The notes beneath the pieces were generated by a model, which worked only from the letters and a program-made list of their open reading frames with translations, was not told the DNA's origin and ran no database searches. Made by a program: the position numbers and the translations under genes. A stretch of 51,317 nt of DNA from CAZYXZ01 sp964651395 (lineage in GTDB: Bacteria; Actinomycetota; Actinomycetes; BP-191), in the NCBI GenBank assembly GCA_964651395.1, contig CAZYXZ010000015.1, positions 1 through 51,317 on the forward strand, written 5' to 3'. This document shows positions 1 to 7,249 of the stretch, piece by piece (position 1 is the first letter of the stretch; each line of letters starts with the position of its first letter).

Positions 1-1
1 G

Positions 2-511
2 AGCTCGGCCCGGCACCAGGCGCGCCGACCGGCGCACGGCCGGCGCACGGCGGGCACCGCCGGGCCGAAGTCGGCGCCGGCGCGCCGTCGTTACGCGGTG
101 ACCACGCGCGCCACGATGCTGGCCCTGCTCGTGTGCGCGATGACGCTGGCCCTGACGGTGCCGATGCGGCAGTACCTCCAGCAGCGCTCACGCGTGCAGC
201 GCGCGGAGGCGCAGCTGGCAGCGGCGGAGAAGGCGGTCGCGGAGCTGGACGCGCAGCGGCGCCAGCTGCTCGACCCGGCGTACGTCGAGCGGCTCGCCCG
301 CGAGCGGCTGCACTACGTGCGTCCCGGGGAGACCAGCTACATCGTCATCGACCCGACGCCGTCGGTGAGCGCGTTCGGCCCCGCGCCGGCCGCGGCCGGC
401 CCGAAGCCCGCCGATCGGCCGTGGTACTCGCAGCTGTGGTCGACAGTGGAGGGCGCGGGCAAGCCGGCGCCGTCGCCCAAGCCCACCCCACGGCCGTCGC
501 CGAGCCGGTGA
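2..511 (+). CDS. ftsB: FtsB/DivIC-type septum formation initiator, 5' end outside window
   Basis: Small bitopic division protein: a basic N-terminus, one membrane segment (starting TMLALLVCAM), then a coiled coil rich in Gln, Ala and Arg, the family motif LARERLHYVRPGE, and a Pro-rich tail. In Actinobacteria the family stabilises the divisome with FtsL/FtsQ. The frame is open to the left edge with no start codon before GTG at 98. Homologues carry a longer basic segment before the membrane helix, so I infer that the true start lies upstream. If the gene starts at 98 the product is 137 aa. The stop overlaps the GTG of the DUF501 gene (GTGA), so the two are translationally coupled. Family assignment is secure; the start is not. 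Confidence 0.85.
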   Translation, partial: SSARHQARRPAHGRRTAGTAGPKSAPARRRYAVTTRATMLALLVCAMTLALTVPMRQYLQQRSRVQRAEAQLAAAEKAVAELDAQRRQLLDPAYVERLARERLHYVRPGETSYIVIDPTPSVSAFGPAPAAAGPKPADRPWYSQLWSTVEGAGKPAPSPKPTPRPSPSR

Positions 512-993
512 CCCCCCCGGAGGTCACGCCGGAGCAGACCGACGTGCTCGAGCGGCAGCTCGGCCGGCCGCCGCGCGGGCTGCGCGCCGTCGTACACACC
601 TGCACGTGCGGCCTGCCCGATGTCGTGGAGACCGATCCGGTGCTGCCCGACGGCACGCCCTTCCCGACGTTCTACTGGCTGAGCTGCCCCCGCGCGCGCT
701 CGGCCGTCGGCCGCCTCGAGGCGGCCGGCGTCATGGCGTCGCTGACCGAGCGGCTCGGCGGGGACGAGGACCTGGCCGCCGGCTACGCCGCAGCGCACGA
801 GGACTACCTCGCCCGGCGCGACGCGGTGCGTGAGCTGCCCGGCCGGCCCGGCGCCGGCGGCATGCCGGACCGGGTGAAGTGCCTGCACGTCCTCGTCGCG
901 CACGAGCTGGCCACCGGGGCGAACCCGGTCGGCCGGATCGCGCTCGACCAGATCCCGGACTGGGGTTCCTCGGGCCCGTGCGTGGAGGCATGA
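508..993 (+). CDS. DUF501 family protein
   Basis: 161-aa soluble protein starting at GTG 508, which overlaps the stop of the ftsB-type gene by 4 nt. It contains the conserved DUF501 features: an N-terminal LGRPPRG segment, a Cys pair in HTCTCGLPDV, PTFYWLSCPR, and a C-terminal RVKCLHVLVAHELATG-like block with many Cys and His residues. The biochemical function is unknown. The order ftsB - DUF501 - ppx is, from memory, widely conserved in Actinobacteria, often just after enolase. A much longer frame begins at 133, but that part only shadows the upstream gene, so the coupled GTG was chosen. Confidence 0.88.
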   Translation: MTPPEVTPEQTDVLERQLGRPPRGLRAVVHTCTCGLPDVVETDPVLPDGTPFPTFYWLSCPRARSAVGRLEAAGVMASLTERLGGDEDLAAGYAAAHEDYLARRDAVRELPGRPGAGGMPDRVKCLHVLVAHELATGANPVGRIALDQIPDWGSSGPCVEA

Positions 994-1904
994 CCAGGGT
1001 CGCGGCGGTCGACTGCGGGACGAACTCGATCCGCCTGCTGGTCGCGGACGTCGGCGACGACCGGACGGCCGATGTCGAGCGCACGATGGAGATCGTGCGA
1101 CTCGGGCAGGACGTGGACCGCACCGGCCGGCTCGCGCCGGACGCGCTGGAGCGCACCTTCGCCGCGCTCGACGGGTACGCCGCACGCATCCGCGAGCTGG
1201 GGGCCGAGCGGGTACGCATGGTCGCCACGTCGGCCACGCGCGACGCCGAGAACCGCGCCGAGTTCGTCGAAGGATGCACGCGGATCCTCGGCGTGGCGCC
1301 GGAGGTCGTGAGCGGCGTCGAGGAGGCCGCGCTCTCCTTCGCGGGAGCGACCTCAGGTCTGGACGCCGGGCGGGCCGCTCCGCCGTACCTCGTCGTGGAC
1401 ATCGGCGGCGGCTCTACCGAGCTCATCGCCGACCAGGGCCGCCTCGCCACGAGCCGGCCGCTCGGCTGCGTGCGGCTGACGGAACGGCACCTGCGCTCCG
1501 ACCCGCCCACGGCCGACGAGCGTCGCGCTGCCGAGGCGGACATCGACGCCGAGCTGGACGAGGTCGCGGACGTCTTCGGCCGCGGCGCCGGCCACACGGT
1601 GATCGGCCTGGCCGGCTCGGTGACCACGGTGACCGCGCTGGCTCTCCACCTGCCCGGCTACGACCCCGAGCGGATCCACCTGGCCCGGATCCCTGCCGGC
1701 GAGGTCACCGCAGTGACCGAGCGGCTGCTCGGCATGACCGTGGCGGAGCGGCGCGCCCTCGCGGTGATGCACCCCGGGCGAGCCGACGTCATCGCAGGCG
1801 GGGCCATGGTCCTGGACCGCCTGCTCAGCCGTTGGGACCTGCCGGCCGTGGTGGCCAGCGAGCGCGACATCCTCGACGGCATCGCTCTGTCGCTCGTGCG
1901 CTGA
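990..1904 (+). CDS. ppx: exopolyphosphatase / guanosine pentaphosphate phosphatase (Ppx/GppA)
   Basis: 304-aa sugar-kinase/HSP70-fold phosphatase that removes terminal phosphate from polyphosphate and/or pppGpp. The N-terminal phosphate loop is AAVDCGTNSIRLLV and the second glycine-rich motif is VVDIGGGSTEL (about residues 133-143). The length fits the short, two-domain actinobacterial Ppx type without the C-terminal HD domain. ATG at 990 overlaps the DUF501 stop (ATGA), so this is the third coupled gene of the operon. A weak hairpin follows immediately. Which substrate is preferred cannot be told from sequence. Confidence 0.9.
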   Translation: MTRVAAVDCGTNSIRLLVADVGDDRTADVERTMEIVRLGQDVDRTGRLAPDALERTFAALDGYAARIRELGAERVRMVATSATRDAENRAEFVEGCTRILGVAPEVVSGVEEAALSFAGATSGLDAGRAAPPYLVVDIGGGSTELIADQGRLATSRPLGCVRLTERHLRSDPPTADERRAAEADIDAELDEVADVFGRGAGHTVIGLAGSVTTVTALALHLPGYDPERIHLARIPAGEVTAVTERLLGMTVAERRALAVMHPGRADVIAGGAMVLDRLLSRWDLPAVVASERDILDGIALSLVR

Positions 1905-1920
1905 CCCGGCCGCACCGGGT
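1904..1920 (+). terminator. possible weak terminator hairpin after ppx
   Basis: ACCCGG (1904-1909), loop CCGCA, CCGGGT (1915-1920) gives a perfect 6-bp GC-rich stem beginning at the ppx stop codon. There is no U-tract, only TTGTC, so termination is uncertain. Confidence 0.3.
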
Positions 1921-1983
1921 TGTCACACCGGCGTAACACCTCGGAAGCGCGTGCGAAACCGTCCGGACCTAGCGTCCCGAGAC

Positions 1984-2214
1984 ATGGGAGTGCGGTCCGG
2001 CCTCACGCCACGAGAACGTGCCGTCCTCGACGTCCTCGACGCGGAGCGCGGCCGGGTGGTGTCACGTGTCGACCTGGCCCGCCGAGCCGGCCTGTCGGGA
2101 CTGTCCCCGCGGCGCGTCGACACCCTGCTCGTGGCCCTGCGTCGACGGCTGGGCGACCGGCTGGTCACCGTCCGCGGCCGGGGCTGGATGCTCGGACCCG
2201 AGACCGACGACTGA
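1984..2214 (+). CDS. stand-alone winged-helix DNA-binding protein (OmpR-type C-terminal domain)
   Basis: 76-aa protein consisting of a winged-helix domain like the DNA-binding half of OmpR/PhoB regulators: LTPRERAVLDVLDAERGRVV, the recognition-helix region SPRRVDTLLVALRRRLG, and the wing VTVRGRGWML. No receiver domain is present. ATG 1984 was preferred over the in-frame GTG at 1951 because a TAGCGT (1970-1975) sits 8 nt upstream, as expected for a leaderless transcript. It is the first of a run of similar small regulators (see 2247 and 2326). Target unknown. Confidence 0.7.
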   Translation: MGVRSGLTPRERAVLDVLDAERGRVVSRVDLARRAGLSGLSPRRVDTLLVALRRRLGDRLVTVRGRGWMLGPETDD

Positions 2215-2246
2215 CCCGACCGTGCCCAGCTGCCGAAGGGAATGCC

Positions 2247-2299
2247 ATGACCGACGTCAGTCTGCCCGCTGCCCACGCGGGATTCGTGGCGCGCGCGGC
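2247..2299 (+). CDS. truncated start of a winged-helix paralogue, cut by assembly gap
   Basis: ATG 2247 follows a purine-rich GAAGGGA and encodes 17 residues, MTDVSLPAAHAGFVARA, before running into the N gap at 2300. The peptide PAAHAGFVARA recurs at the start of the protein right of the gap. The two copies differ only at synonymous third positions (GCT/GCA, GCG/GCT, GTG/GTC, GCG/GCT) plus one inserted codon. That pattern indicates a second, paralogous gene rather than assembly duplication of one sequence. The remainder of the gene is missing from this window. Confidence 0.5.
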
Positions 2300-2309
2300 N
2301 NNNNNNNNN
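2300..2309. other. assembly gap (10 N)
   Basis: Ten consecutive N. A round number of this kind is often a placeholder, so the real missing length may differ. The flanks encode the same peptide with synonymous differences, so a near-repeat may have caused the break. Confidence 0.97.
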
Positions 2310-2325
2310 CTGGCCCAGGGCCAGT

Positions 2326-2685
2326 GTGGTTTCAATTGTGCCGCCCGCAGCCCACGCTGGATTCGTCGCTCGCGCGGCGGAGGTCGGCGTCGACGTGCCG
2401 ACGCACCAGGTGCTCGGTCCGCTCCAGGTCGACGTCGATCGGTACGTCGTCCTGCTCGGTGACGAGCCCGTGGAGATGACGCCGCGCCAGGTCGAGCTGC
2501 TGGCGTTGTTCCTCGCCTCGCCCGACCGGCTGTGGACCCGCGCTCAGCTGCACGCCATCTGCTGGGGCGAGGGCACCAGCGGCCGGCGGGTCGACGTACA
2601 GCTCTGCCGGATCCGCGCGCGGCTCGGCCTCGACCTGTTCCGCAACATCCGCGACCGGGGTTGGGCCCTGCGCGCCGCGTCGTAA
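2326..2685 (+). CDS. winged-helix DNA-binding protein, receiver-less
   Basis: 119 aa from GTG 2326. After MVSIVPPAAHAGFVARA it has a short beta-rich segment (LGPLQVDVDRYVVLLGDEPV, as precedes OmpR-type DNA-binding domains) and then MTPRQVELLALFLASPDRLWTRAQL, RRVDVQLCRIRARLG, and the wing IRDRGWALR. It is a complete OmpR/PhoB effector domain with no phosphoacceptor domain. The start is uncertain because the gap lies 16 nt upstream. GTG 2326 aligns with the ATG of the truncated paralogue at 2247, which supports it. Confidence 0.68.
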   Translation: MVSIVPPAAHAGFVARAAEVGVDVPTHQVLGPLQVDVDRYVVLLGDEPVEMTPRQVELLALFLASPDRLWTRAQLHAICWGEGTSGRRVDVQLCRIRARLGLDLFRNIRDRGWALRAAS

Positions 2686-2705
2686 CGCTCGATAGGGTCG
2701 CCGGC

Positions 2706-3392
2706 ATGGGCGATCTCGTGACCTTCCCCAGCAACGGGGACTCCGCAGAGGGCTATCTCGCGCTGCCGCCGTCCGGGCGCGGCCCGGCCCTCGTCGTCAT
2801 CCAGGAGTGGTGGGGGCTCGTCCCGCACATCCGCGACTTGTGTGACCGGTTCGCGGCGGCGGGGTTCGTCGCCCTGGCGCCAGACCTCTACCACGGCGAG
2901 TCGACGACCGAGCCGGATGAAGCCGGCAAGAAGCTCATGGCGTTGGACCTGGCGCGGGCCAGCCGGGACATCGCCGGCGCGGCGTCGTACCTCGTCGGCC
3001 GTGACGAGGTGTCGAGCGCCGGCACCGGCATCGTCGGCTTCTGCATGGGTGGCGCCCTCGCGCTGTGGTCGGCGACCTACTCGCCGGACGTCGTCGCGAC
3101 GGTCGACTTCTACCCCTATGTGGCCTGGCCGGTGCCGCCGGACTGGTCCGGCTACCGCGGAAAAGGGGCCCAGCTGCATCTCGCGGAGGGTGACGGCGGG
3201 TCCGCCGCGGAGCCCGTGCAGGCCGCCATCGCGGCGATCCGCGACGCCGGCGGAGAGGTCGAGTTCTACGACTACCCGGGCACCGAGCACGCGTTCTTCA
3301 ACGACAGCCGGCCCGAGGTCCACGACGTGACGGCGTCGGCGCTCGCCTGGCAGCGCACGCTCGACTTCCTGCACGCGCGCGTCGGTAGCTGA
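2706..3392 (+). CDS. dienelactone hydrolase family protein
   Basis: 228-aa cytosolic alpha/beta hydrolase. The nucleophile is Cys113 in GFCMGG, with Asp163 and His195 (TEHAFF) completing the triad. Glu34 in QEWWGL matches the Glu that gates the thiolate in dienelactone hydrolases. The family hydrolyses dienelactones in chloroaromatic breakdown, but most genomic copies have unknown ester or lactone substrates. ATG 2706 is preceded by TAGGGT (2693-2698) seven nt upstream and no Shine-Dalgarno, which suggests a leaderless mRNA. No aromatic-degradation genes adjoin it. Confidence 0.85.
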   Translation: MGDLVTFPSNGDSAEGYLALPPSGRGPALVVIQEWWGLVPHIRDLCDRFAAAGFVALAPDLYHGESTTEPDEAGKKLMALDLARASRDIAGAASYLVGRDEVSSAGTGIVGFCMGGALALWSATYSPDVVATVDFYPYVAWPVPPDWSGYRGKGAQLHLAEGDGGSAAEPVQAAIAAIRDAGGEVEFYDYPGTEHAFFNDSRPEVHDVTASALAWQRTLDFLHARVGS

Positions 3393-3396
3393 CGCG

Positions 3397-4323
3397 TTGT
3401 CCGTCATCGAGGTCCACGGGCTGAGCAAGACCTACCGCCGCGTGCGCCGTCCCCCGCAGAAGGCGGTCGTCGACCTCGACCTCGTCGTCGAGGAGGGCGG
3501 CGTCCACGGCTTCCTCGGTCCCAACGGGTCGGGCAAGACGACGACCATCCGGATGCTGCTCGGTCTCGTGCACGCCGACGCGGGGGAGATGCGCCTGTTC
3601 GGCAAGCCGGTGCCGCAGGCCCTGCCGGAGACGCTCCAGAGCGTCGGCGCGCTGGTGGAGTCGCCGGTGTTCTTCCCGCAGTTCAGCGGCCGCCGCAACC
3701 TCGAGCTGCTCGCGGGGGTCGCGGGCCTGCCGGAGCGGCGTGTCGGCGAGGTGCTGGAGACGGTGGGACTCGCCGACCGCGGCCGGGACCGGGTGAAGGC
3801 CTACTCGCTCGGGATGCGGCAGCGGCTCGGCATCGCCGCCGCGCTGCTCAAGGAGCCGCGGCTGCTGGTGCTCGACGAGCCGAGCAACGGACTGGACCCG
3901 GCCGGCATCCGCGAGGTGCGCGAGCTGCTCCGGCGGCTGGGCGGCAGTGGCGTCACCGTCTTCGTGTCCTCGCACCTGCTCGCCGAGGTCGAGCAGATGT
4001 GCGACAGCGTCGACATCCTGGCCAAGGGCCGCCGGATCGCGAGCGGCAAGGTGAGCGATGTGCTCGCGAGCCGCGAGACCGGCGAGATCCGCGTGCGCGT
4101 GGGCAATCTCGCGTCCGGCGAGAAGGCGCTGGCCGCGGCCGGCCTGGGGGTGCGGCGGCTCGAGGACCAGCTGATCGTCACCGGCGCGACGGACCCGTCG
4201 CAGATCACCAAGACCCTCGCGGCCAAGCGCCTGTACGTGAGCGAGCTGACGCCACTCACCCGATCGCTCGAGAGCGTGTTCCTCGAGCTGACCGAGGACG
4301 CCCCGGTGGAGCCGACCGCATGA
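3397..4323 (+). CDS. ABC transporter ATP-binding protein (ABC-2 exporter)
   Basis: 308-aa cytosolic ATPase. Walker A is GPNGSGKT at 41-48, the signature region is SLGMRQRLG, and Walker B is LLVLDEPSNGLDP, followed by the H-loop FVSSHLLAE. The last ~90 residues form the extra domain seen in Drr/Nod-type exporter ATPases. The start codon is TTG at 3397, 4 nt after the hydrolase stop; no better start exists in frame. It overlaps the permease gene by ATGA, so the two form one exporter. Substrate unknown. Confidence 0.85.
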   Translation: MSVIEVHGLSKTYRRVRRPPQKAVVDLDLVVEEGGVHGFLGPNGSGKTTTIRMLLGLVHADAGEMRLFGKPVPQALPETLQSVGALVESPVFFPQFSGRRNLELLAGVAGLPERRVGEVLETVGLADRGRDRVKAYSLGMRQRLGIAAALLKEPRLLVLDEPSNGLDPAGIREVRELLRRLGGSGVTVFVSSHLLAEVEQMCDSVDILAKGRRIASGKVSDVLASRETGEIRVRVGNLASGEKALAAAGLGVRRLEDQLIVTGATDPSQITKTLAAKRLYVSELTPLTRSLESVFLELTEDAPVEPTA

Positions 4324-5312
4324 CCCGCCTGATCCGGGTCGAGCTGAGCCGACTCGCCGCCCGCCGGCTCACGCGCGTGCTGGCCGCCCTGTTCCTGCTC
4401 ATCCTGATGATCGTGCTGGTCCGTCAGGCGGTCGTGTCCGACCGCGACGTCGACGCGGCGCGGGCGAAGGCCCGGGCCGAGGCCGCGGAGTTCGCGGCGC
4501 AGTTCCCCGAGGAGGAGCTGGCCGGCCATCTCAAGGAGTGCAACGCGGCCAAGGCGCGGGGGGAGCTGCCGCCGGAGGTGGACTGCGCCCAGGAAGCCAG
4601 ACCGCCCACCGAGGAGAACTTCTACAACGACCCTCGGTTCTCGTTCTCCCAGGAGCTGCGCGGCGGCACGCAGGGGATCGGCTTCTTCATGGCGATGATC
4701 GGGTTCCTCGTCGGAGCCAGCTTCATCGGCGCGGAGTGGCACTTCGGGACGCTCCAGGCGCTGCTGCTGTGGGAGCCGCGGCGGATCCGCGTCATCCTGG
4801 CGAAGGCGGCCGCGCTGGTAGCCGGGCTGGTCGTCTTCACCGTGGCGGTGGAGCTGCTCTTCACGGGTGGGAGCTATCTCATCGCGGCCACCCGCGGCAC
4901 GACCGAGGGGACCACGGCCGGCCTCGTCACGTCGTGCGCCTTGGGAGTACTCCGAGCGCTCTACGTCATCGCGTTCACCGGCCTGCTCGGCTTCGCCATC
5001 TCCGGACTGTCGCGTGTCACAGCGGCTGCCCTCGGCACCGGCTTCGCCTACTTCGCGATCTTCGAGAACCTCATCCGCGGGCTCCGCCCGGGATGGAGCC
5101 GCTACCTCGTCGGCGAGAACATCATCGCCGTCGTCGAGAAAGGCGTGGACATCACACGCGGTGGCCAGGAGGCCGTCTCGAGCATCGCCGGCGAAGGCGC
5201 GTCGAACGTCTTCCGGCTCAGTGGGCAGCGCGGAGCGCTCACCCTGGCTGTCTACCTCGCGATCCTGCTGGGCGTGTTCGTCGTCACCTTCCAGCGGCGC
5301 GACGTCACGTAG
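4320..5312 (+). CDS. ABC-2 type permease subunit
   Basis: 330-aa membrane protein. One N-terminal helix (LTRVLAALFLLILMIVLV) is followed by a large hydrophilic segment (about residues 40-115, Ala/Glu-rich with two Cys), then five further helices ending near the C-terminus (LAVYLAILLGVFVVTF). This is the ABC-2 subtype with an extracytoplasmic loop after TM1. It is coupled to the ATPase by ATGA overlap, and its stop shares a base with the GTG of udgB. Confidence 0.82.
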   Translation: MTRLIRVELSRLAARRLTRVLAALFLLILMIVLVRQAVVSDRDVDAARAKARAEAAEFAAQFPEEELAGHLKECNAAKARGELPPEVDCAQEARPPTEENFYNDPRFSFSQELRGGTQGIGFFMAMIGFLVGASFIGAEWHFGTLQALLLWEPRRIRVILAKAAALVAGLVVFTVAVELLFTGGSYLIAATRGTTEGTTAGLVTSCALGVLRALYVIAFTGLLGFAISGLSRVTAAALGTGFAYFAIFENLIRGLRPGWSRYLVGENIIAVVEKGVDITRGGQEAVSSIAGEGASNVFRLSGQRGALTLAVYLAILLGVFVVTFQRRDVT

Positions 5313-5998
5313 TGGCTGATCGGCTCGACGCCCTCATGGCCGAGCTGGTCCAGTGCCGGGCGTGCCCGCGGCTGGTCGCCTGGCGCGAGGAGGTCGCGCG
5401 GGCCAAGCGCGCGGCGTACGCGGACCAGCAGTACTGGGGCCGGCCGGTGCCGTCGTTCGGGTCGACCGACGCGGCCGTCGTCGTCTACGGCCTCGCACCG
5501 GCCGCGCACGGGGGCAACCGGACGGGTCGCATGTTCACCGGCGACCGCAGCGGTGACTGGCTCTACGGGTCGCTGCACCGGGTCGGCCTCGCGTCGCAGC
5601 CGACCTCCGCGCACGTGGGCGACGGGCTGCAGCTGCTCCGGACGCGCGTGATCGCGGCCGTGCACTGCGCCCCGCCCGCGAACAAGCCGACGACGGAGGA
5701 GCGCGACACCTGCCTCGCGTGGTCGGTCGCCGAGCTGGAGCTGCTGCGGCCGGCGCTGCGAGTGGTCGTCGCGCTCGGCGGCTTCGCCTGGACCTCGGCG
5801 CTGCGCGCGCTGGCCCAGGCCGGGTACGGCGTCCCGTCGGCCCCGGTGAAGTTCGGCCACGGAGCGCGGGCCGAGGTCGGGCCGGTGACCCTGCTCGGCT
5901 GCTACCACCCGAGCCAGCAGAACACCTTCACGGGACGGCTCACGGAGCAGATGCTCGACGACGTGCTGGGCCTCGCGGCCCGGCTCGCCGCGGGCTAG
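5312..5998 (+). CDS. udgB: uracil-DNA glycosylase, family 5 (UdgB type)
   Basis: 228-aa DNA repair enzyme that excises uracil (and hypoxanthine in characterised members) from DNA. The family 5 motif GLAPAAHGGNRTGR spans about 60-73. It lacks the polar catalytic residue of family 1, as is typical. The second motif is YHPSQQNTFTG. Cys15 and Cys18 plus Cys residues in VHCAPP and RDTCLAW can ligate a 4Fe-4S cluster. GTG 5312 overlaps the permease TAG by one base; ATG 5336 is a possible shorter start but would drop conserved N-terminal residues. Confidence 0.9.
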   Translation: MADRLDALMAELVQCRACPRLVAWREEVARAKRAAYADQQYWGRPVPSFGSTDAAVVVYGLAPAAHGGNRTGRMFTGDRSGDWLYGSLHRVGLASQPTSAHVGDGLQLLRTRVIAAVHCAPPANKPTTEERDTCLAWSVAELELLRPALRVVVALGGFAWTSALRALAQAGYGVPSAPVKFGHGARAEVGPVTLLGCYHPSQQNTFTGRLTEQMLDDVLGLAARLAAG

Positions 5999-6034
5999 TC
6001 TGACGTCTGCGTCAGGGAACTCACGGAGGCGAGC

Positions 6035-7249
6035 ATGCGCACCGAAGACATGGTCTTGATCAGCGTCGACGACCACGTCGTCGAGCCGCCGGACATGTTC
6101 AAGAACCACGTCCCGGCGAAGTGGGCGGACCAGGCGCCGAAGTCCGTGCGCATGGAGGGCGGCTTCGACGTCTGGGAGTACGAGGGCAGTGCGATCCCCA
6201 ACATCGGTCTCAACGCCGTCGCCGGCCGCCCGCCCGAGGAGTACAACTTCAACCCCACGGCGTACGAGCAGATCCGCGACGGGTGCTACGACATCCACGC
6301 GCGCGTGCGCGACATGAACCTCAACGGGGTCCTCGGCTCCATGTGCTTCCCGTCGTTCCCGCAGTTCTGCGGCCAGCTGTTCTCGCGGTCGGAGGACAAG
6401 GAGGTCGGCATGGTGATGCTGCAGGCCTACAACGACTGGCACATCGACGAGTGGTGCGGCACCTACCCGGGCCGGTTCATCCCCCTCTCGCTGCCGCCGA
6501 TCTGGGACCCGCAGCTCATGGCCCAGGAGGTCGCGCGCGTCGCCGCCAAGGGCTGTCATGCGGTGACCTTCAGCGAGGACCCGGCGAAGCTCGGCTGGCC
6601 GTCGCTGCACAACGAGCACTGGGACCCGTTCTACGCCGCGTGCGTCGAGCACGACATGCAGATCTGCCTGCACATCGGGTCGTCGTCGACGATGCTCGAG
6701 CTCACCGACGCGCCGATCGACGTGATGATCACGCTCACGCCGCTCAACGCGATGCAGGCCGCGTCGAACATCATCTGGTCACCCGCGCTCAAGCGTTTCC
6801 CCGACCTCAAGTTCGCGCTGTCCGAGGGCGGCATCGGCTGGATGCCCTACTGGCTCGAGCGGCTCGACTACGTCTACCAGCGGCACCGCTTCTGGACCAA
6901 CCAGCAGTTCGGCGACATGTTGCCGAGCCAGAAGGCCCGCGAGGTCTTCACGTTCTGCTTCATCGACGACAAGGCCGGTGTCGAGAACCGCGAGCTGATC
7001 GGCGTCGACAACATCACGTGGGAATGCGACTACCCGCACTCGGACTCGTCCTGGCCGCAGTCGCCGGAGGCGCTCGCGAAGCACTTCGACGGCGTAGCGG
7101 ACGAGGACGTGGACAAGATCACCCACCTCAACGCGATGCGCCGCTTCCAGTTCGACCCGTTCGCCGTCCGGCCGCGCGAGGAGTGCACCGTCGGTGCGCT
7201 GCGCGCGCTGGCCGAGGGCGTCCCGGGCAGCGGGGTCGGCAAGCTCTAG
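6035..7249 (+). CDS. amidohydrolase family (amidohydro-rel type) protein
   Basis: 404-aa TIM-barrel metal-dependent hydrolase/decarboxylase of the Amidohydrolase_2 group, related to aminocarboxymuconate-semialdehyde decarboxylases. Visible elements: the N-terminal metal motif SVDDHVVEPPDMF (first HxH replaced by DDH), CLHIGSSS with the second metal His, LSEGGIGWMPYWLER, and the Asp region WECDYPHSDSSWP. A good Shine-Dalgarno (GGAGG) precedes ATG 6035, and TAGTCT at 5997-6002 could be its -10. Actinobacteria often have many paralogues and the substrate is not predictable. The NDH-2 gene starts on its last stop base. Confidence 0.85.
   Translation: MRTEDMVLISVDDHVVEPPDMFKNHVPAKWADQAPKSVRMEGGFDVWEYEGSAIPNIGLNAVAGRPPEEYNFNPTAYEQIRDGCYDIHARVRDMNLNGVLGSMCFPSFPQFCGQLFSRSEDKEVGMVMLQAYNDWHIDEWCGTYPGRFIPLSLPPIWDPQLMAQEVARVAAKGCHAVTFSEDPAKLGWPSLHNEHWDPFYAACVEHDMQICLHIGSSSTMLELTDAPIDVMITLTPLNAMQAASNIIWSPALKRFPDLKFALSEGGIGWMPYWLERLDYVYQRHRFWTNQQFGDMLPSQKAREVFTFCFIDDKAGVENRELIGVDNITWECDYPHSDSSWPQSPEALAKHFDGVADEDVDKITHLNAMRRFQFDPFAVRPREECTVGALRALAEGVPGSGVGKL

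Noticed and set aside
508..993. Longer DUF501 product starting at 133
   Set aside because: The extra N-terminal part is only the ftsB gene read in another frame; GTG 508 gives the family length and a coupled overlap.
2300..2309. Frameshift or insertion-sequence remnant in a regulator gene
   Set aside because: The interruption is ambiguous sequence (N), no transposase or terminal repeats are visible, and the flanks fit two paralogues.
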